In this document: piece by piece, positions 5,538-8,261 of the stretch
Layout of the letters: the number at the start of each line of letters is the position of its first letter
Numbering within the stretch: position 1 is the stretch's first letter
Assembly (NCBI GenBank): GCA_965368515.1
Contig: CBDUNF010000160.1
Coordinates: 1 to 8,261, forward strand
Origin: JAAETI01 sp965368515
GTDB taxonomy: Bacteria > Actinomycetota > Acidimicrobiia > Spongiisociales > UBA5794
Length of the DNA stretch: 8,261 bases
Direction of reading: 5' to 3'
Position numbers and translations under genes: made by a program
The notes under the pieces: model-generated
Databases searched by the model: none
What the model saw: only the letters and a program-made list of their open reading frames with translations
What the model was told of the DNA's origin: nothing

Positions 5538-6761
5538 ATGGACTCGCTAGAACCCCAGGTGGATACAACCCAAGACAGCCCTGAGCCCCCGGTGTTCAAC
5601 CCTGCTCCGGCCCCTGTGCGAACCCGGAAACCGAGCAATGGCTACTGGCGATGGTATGCGGTAGCCGCCGTTGTCGGAATCGCCGTTGCTGGTGGGGCGT
5701 ATTTCGCCTCCAGCGACAACACGGTCGCCACAGCTTCTCCTGCCACTACAACAACCACCAGCGCACCGGCGGTCGCTCCCGCGGCGACCGCCGACACGAC
5801 CGCCATCGAAACACCCATCGCTCTGGCGACCCCAACGCCGCTCCTACTAGATGCGGCCGCAGTGGGCCGGGCAGTGATTCCGTCCGTGGTCACCGTTCAG
5901 ATCACCGGCGCAAGTTTCAACGGTGAACAGGCGTTGCTCGGATCAGGATCCGGGGTTGTGTACGACGACCAGGGCCATGTGATCACCAATGATCACGTCG
6001 TCTCAGCCGGGACCAGCTACGAGATCGTGCTCGCCGATGGTCGAATCTACCCGGCCGAGGTGGTCGGTACCGATCCGACCACGGACCTTGCTGTCCTCAA
6101 GGTCACTGCGAATGACCTTCCCGCGCTCGCTACCGGCAACTCTGATGTGCTCACGGTCGGAGATCCAGCGGTTGCGGTTGGCAGCCCTCTTGGTCTCGAC
6201 GGCGGCCCTTCTCTCACCGTGGGCGTTATTTCTGCCTTTGGCCGAGAGGTCCAGACCGATGCCACAACCGTTCTCTACGGAATGCTGCAAACCGATGCAC
6301 CCATCACTTCGGGATCTAGCGGCGGCGCCCTCGTTGATAGCGAAGGGCAACTCGTCGGTATTACAACGGCCGTCGGCGTCAGCGAGGTTGGTATCGAGGG
6401 GATCGGGTTTGCCACACCGGTTGAAATCGTCAAGAGAGTGGCGGATGAGATCATCGCTTCCGGCAATGCTTCGATCCCCTATCTCGGCATATTCGTCGAT
6501 CCCGCGTTGGAAGACACCGCCGATGGTGGCTCAATCCCGATCGGTATCGGAGTTGCAACCGTGGAAGCCGGTAGCGCAGCATCCGTCGCTGGTCTCCAAG
6601 AGGGCGATGTCATCGCGGCCATCAACGACATTGAGATCAAGACCTTCAACGAGCTCGTGGCAGCGTTACGCCGCTTCGGAGCCGGGACGACGATCGACGT
6701 GACTCTCAGCGACGGCGCTCTCATCGCAGTGACCCTCGGTCAGCGACCCGGCGGCCAATAG
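5538..6761 (+). CDS. HtrA/DegP-type membrane-anchored serine protease with PDZ domain
   Basis: This 407-residue HtrA-family (S1C) protease is a quality-control or signalling protease acting outside the membrane. The cytoplasmic tail (1-38) is acidic then basic and Pro-rich. A membrane helix (about 39-57) and a Thr/Ala/Pro stalk (about 60-100) follow, then the trypsin-like domain (about 105-300). The catalytic triad is complete: His153 in TNDHVV, Asp183 in TDLAVLK, Ser261 in GSSGG. The last motif has Ser where many relatives have Asn (GNSGG). One C-terminal PDZ domain (about 313-400) includes YLGI, AGLQEGDVI and the INDIEI strand. The architecture matches actinobacterial HtrA/PepD proteins. 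ATG 5538 has AAGGA (5526-5530) 7 bases upstream. The two preceding genes also encode stalked outer proteins, which makes them possible partners or substrates, by inference only. Confidence 0.93.
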   Translation: MDSLEPQVDTTQDSPEPPVFNPAPAPVRTRKPSNGYWRWYAVAAVVGIAVAGGAYFASSDNTVATASPATTTTTSAPAVAPAATADTTAIETPIALATPTPLLLDAAAVGRAVIPSVVTVQITGASFNGEQALLGSGSGVVYDDQGHVITNDHVVSAGTSYEIVLADGRIYPAEVVGTDPTTDLAVLKVTANDLPALATGNSDVLTVGDPAVAVGSPLGLDGGPSLTVGVISAFGREVQTDATTVLYGMLQTDAPITSGSSGGALVDSEGQLVGITTAVGVSEVGIEGIGFATPVEIVKRVADEIIASGNASIPYLGIFVDPALEDTADGGSIPIGIGVATVEAGSAASVAGLQEGDVIAAINDIEIKTFNELVAALRRFGAGTTIDVTLSDGALIAVTLGQRPGGQ

Positions 6762-6773
6762 ACGCAGCCCGTC

Positions 6774-6803
6774 GTGCGCTTGGTACCCTCGTGCCGAGCG
6801 CAC
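6774..6803 (+). promoter_or_regulatory. Strong RNA hairpin immediately before the mutarotase-like gene's ribosome site
   Basis: GTGCGCTTGGTAC (6774-6786) pairs with GTGCCGAGCGCAC (6791-6803) over the loop CCTC: 13 continuous pairs if two G-U pairs are allowed. Both wobbles form only in plus-strand RNA; the minus-strand copy would have A-C mismatches, which points to a plus-strand RNA element. It begins 12 bases after the protease stop and ends right before the Shine-Dalgarno AGGGGA (6804-6809). No T-run follows. It may be a U-less terminator, a translation-control hairpin, or as DNA an operator with 7-base arms (GTGCGCT/AGCGCAC). Confidence 0.55.
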
Positions 6804-6809
6804 AGGGGA
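6804..6809 (+). promoter_or_regulatory. Shine-Dalgarno AGGGGA deciding a non-canonical start
   Basis: AGGGGA is followed 7 bases later by ATC (6817-6819) in the frame of the mutarotase-like gene. No ATG, GTG or TTG occurs in this frame between the upstream stop (TGA 6730-6732) and TTG at 6985. The site therefore marks initiation at ATC 6817, or less likely at ACG 6811 or 6814. Confidence 0.5.
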
Positions 6810-6816
6810 CACGACG

Positions 6817-7695
6817 ATCGAAGCCATCGATAAAGAAGTACGGCTGGCCAACAGCAGCCTCGAAGTAACGGTTTCCACGGTATTCGGACCCCGGATAACC
6901 GGATTCTCTACCGCAGGCGGTGCCAATACGCTGGCTGAGCTCGGCGAAGCGGCCATCGATCTCCCCGACGGTCGCGCGTATCTGTTGCGAGGCGGTCACC
7001 GGCTCTGGGCAGCACCGGAGGTCCCGGAAATCACCTACGAGCCCGACAACGAGCCGGTCGCAGTCAATCGAACCCCAACACAGATCACCGTGAGCCAAAG
7101 CGCAAGCGACGCGGTGGGGATCGGCAAGTCGATTGCTATCACGCTAGGCGATGGACGAGTCGATCTGGTCCACACGCTGACCAACCACGGCTCGGCTGCG
7201 CGAGATATTGCTCCCTGGGCTATCACGCAACTACCAGTCGGCGGCACGGCCATCATCCCCCTCCGCAGCGAGTTGGCGGACCAGCATCAACTGCAGCCGA
7301 ACGCATCGATCGTGCTGTGGCCATACACCGGGATTGACGACAGCCCCTTTCAGATTGAGAACCGTCTGCTGATCCTCGACCGGAAACGCACTTCACCTAC
7401 GAAGACAGGCACCCAACTCGGCCGCGGTTGGTTGGCATACGTCAACGATGGACTGGTTTTCGTCAAGCGGGCCACCCACCAAAACGGCGGGCGGTACCTT
7501 GATCTGGATGCGTCCGGTCAGGTCTACGCCAGCCCCGATTTCGTTGAGCTGGAGACACTCGGCCCGCAAACCCTGCTTGCTCCGGGAGACGCAATAACGC
7601 ATTCGGAAACCTGGGAACTGCACACTGTCGACCCGGATGCTCCGCCGGCGCAAATCCCCGAGCTTCTCAATCTTGATGGAGGCACCAACTCGTGA
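6817..7695 (+). CDS. Aldose-epimerase-like (galactose mutarotase fold, DUF4380-like) protein
   Basis: The product resembles DUF4380-like proteins of the galactose-mutarotase superfamily, which bind or epimerise sugars. Seen are an early FGPRITGF strand, LLRGGHRLWAAPE, HTLTN followed by APWAITQLP, and GWLAYVNDG, all typical of this beta-sandwich. The protein is soluble, with no signal peptide. The only canonical in-frame start is TTG 6985, which gives 236 residues but has no Shine-Dalgarno and cuts off the FGPRITGF strand. The frame continues 56 codons upstream with family-like sequence to ATC 6817, placed 7 bases after AGGGGA, giving 292 residues. I therefore start it at 6817, with a base error at 6819 (ATC for ATG) as an alternative. 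The stop overlaps the xylulokinase GTG (GTGA, 7692-7695), so both belong to one sugar operon. The enzymatic activity is not proven. Confidence 0.75.
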   Translation: MEAIDKEVRLANSSLEVTVSTVFGPRITGFSTAGGANTLAELGEAAIDLPDGRAYLLRGGHRLWAAPEVPEITYEPDNEPVAVNRTPTQITVSQSASDAVGIGKSIAITLGDGRVDLVHTLTNHGSAARDIAPWAITQLPVGGTAIIPLRSELADQHQLQPNASIVLWPYTGIDDSPFQIENRLLILDRKRTSPTKTGTQLGRGWLAYVNDGLVFVKRATHQNGGRYLDLDASGQVYASPDFVELETLGPQTLLAPGDAITHSETWELHTVDPDAPPAQIPELLNLDGGTNS

Positions 7696-8261
7696 GCTAT
7701 GTCATGGGAATCGATTCGTCGACGACGGCGACCAAAGCACAGCTAGTAGACGCCACCGGCACAGTCGTCGCTGTCGCCGCCAGCGAGTACGAATACCAGA
7801 CTCCGCAGCCGCTTTGGAGCGAGCAGAGCCCGGACCTCTGGTGGACGGCTACCAAGGAGGCGGTGTCTGCGGTGCTCGCCACGGCAGGGATAACGGGCGC
7901 AGACGTGGTTGCGGTCGGGCTGACTGGCCAAATGCACGGCTTGGTACTCCTCGACGAGGCTGGCAACTCACTGCGCCCTGCCATCTTGTGGAATGACCAG
8001 CGGACTGCGCCCGAATGCGATGAGATTCGCGACCGAGTCGGCAGGGACCGTCTCATCCGGATCACCGGCAACGACGCTCTCACCGGATTCACCGCCCCCA
8101 AGATTCTGTGGGTCAGAAACAACGAGCCGCAGGTATTCGAGCAGGCGAGACAGGTCCTGCTGCCGAAAGACTACGTTCGCTTCCAGCTGACCGGCGAATA
8201 TGCCAGTGACCGCGCCGGGGGTGCGGGAACCATTCTGTTCGATCTCGCGACACGCACATGG
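7692..8261 (+). CDS. xylB: Xylulokinase, FGGY family (3' part outside window)
   Basis: The first 190 residues of a sugar kinase that normally has about 480-500; xylulokinase phosphorylates D-xylulose with ATP, feeding the pentose phosphate pathway. The N-terminal phosphate-binding strand MGIDSSTTATK (5-15) includes the conserved Asp8. GLTGQMHG (76-83) carries the Met81-His82 substrate motif typical of xylulokinases. RPAILWNDQRT, ITGNDALTGFTAPK, VLLPKDYVRFQLTGE and GAGTILFD follow in family order. GTG 7692 is chosen because GGAGG (7678-7682) lies 9 bases upstream and GTG overlaps the upstream stop; ATG 7704 is the alternative but would cut into the first strand. Translational coupling to the mutarotase-like gene suggests joint use in xylose/xylulose catabolism. 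Kinases of other pentuloses remain possible until the C-terminal half is seen. Confidence 0.92.
   Translation, partial: MSYVMGIDSSTTATKAQLVDATGTVVAVAASEYEYQTPQPLWSEQSPDLWWTATKEAVSAVLATAGITGADVVAVGLTGQMHGLVLLDEAGNSLRPAILWNDQRTAPECDEIRDRVGRDRLIRITGNDALTGFTAPKILWVRNNEPQVFEQARQVLLPKDYVRFQLTGEYASDRAGGAGTILFDLATRTW

Noticed and set aside
6791..6868. GTG at 6791 as start of the mutarotase-like gene
   Set aside because: It is in a different frame that meets TAA at 6866-6868, and it lies inside the hairpin without a Shine-Dalgarno; using it would require a frameshift with no slippery site visible.

Overview
The window reads as chromosomal DNA of a high-GC actinobacterium. The main argument is a clear mycothiol synthase (mshD), since mycothiol is the thiol of Actinobacteria. 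Supporting signs are a DivIVA-domain coiled-coil protein, short or absent leaders, GTG starts, and secreted proteins with Thr/Pro-rich stalks. Genus and species cannot be read from the sequence. Coding density is very high. I see no mobile element, CRISPR array, tRNA or rRNA, so it looks like ordinary chromosome rather than an accessory island.

Left part (1-3123): the last codons of an unidentified plus-strand gene meet mshD (minus) tail to tail, and both stops lie in one CTAG. mshD is divergent from a compact patatin-like lipid acyl hydrolase gene (plus). That gene meets a DivIVA-domain gene (minus) tail to tail with an 8-base overlap. The DivIVA-like protein carries a long hendecad (11-residue) coiled coil that includes four near-identical 33-bp units.

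Middle (3124-6761): an intergenic region with an operator-like palindrome separates the DivIVA gene from an orphan Flp-type pilin gene. Three genes for single-pass, outward-facing proteins follow. Two are unrecognised and overlap by ATGA; the third is an HtrA-type serine protease with a full catalytic triad and a PDZ domain. All three have one N-terminal membrane segment followed by a Thr-rich linker. Together with the pilin and DivIVA genes this looks like a cell-envelope neighbourhood. A joint function is inference only.

Right part (6762-8261): a 13-bp RNA-type hairpin lies directly before a strong Shine-Dalgarno sequence and a sugar-mutarotase-like (DUF4380-like) gene. This gene appears to begin at a non-canonical ATC codon. 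It overlaps by GTGA the start of a xylulokinase gene (xylB) that runs off the window, giving a small sugar-catabolic operon.

The observations most worth checking are the ATC start with its adjacent hairpin, the hendecad repeat in the DivIVA protein, the possibly leaderless GTG start of the patatin gene, and the uncharacterised stalked-protein pair beside HtrA. I did not find a convincing new multi-gene system.
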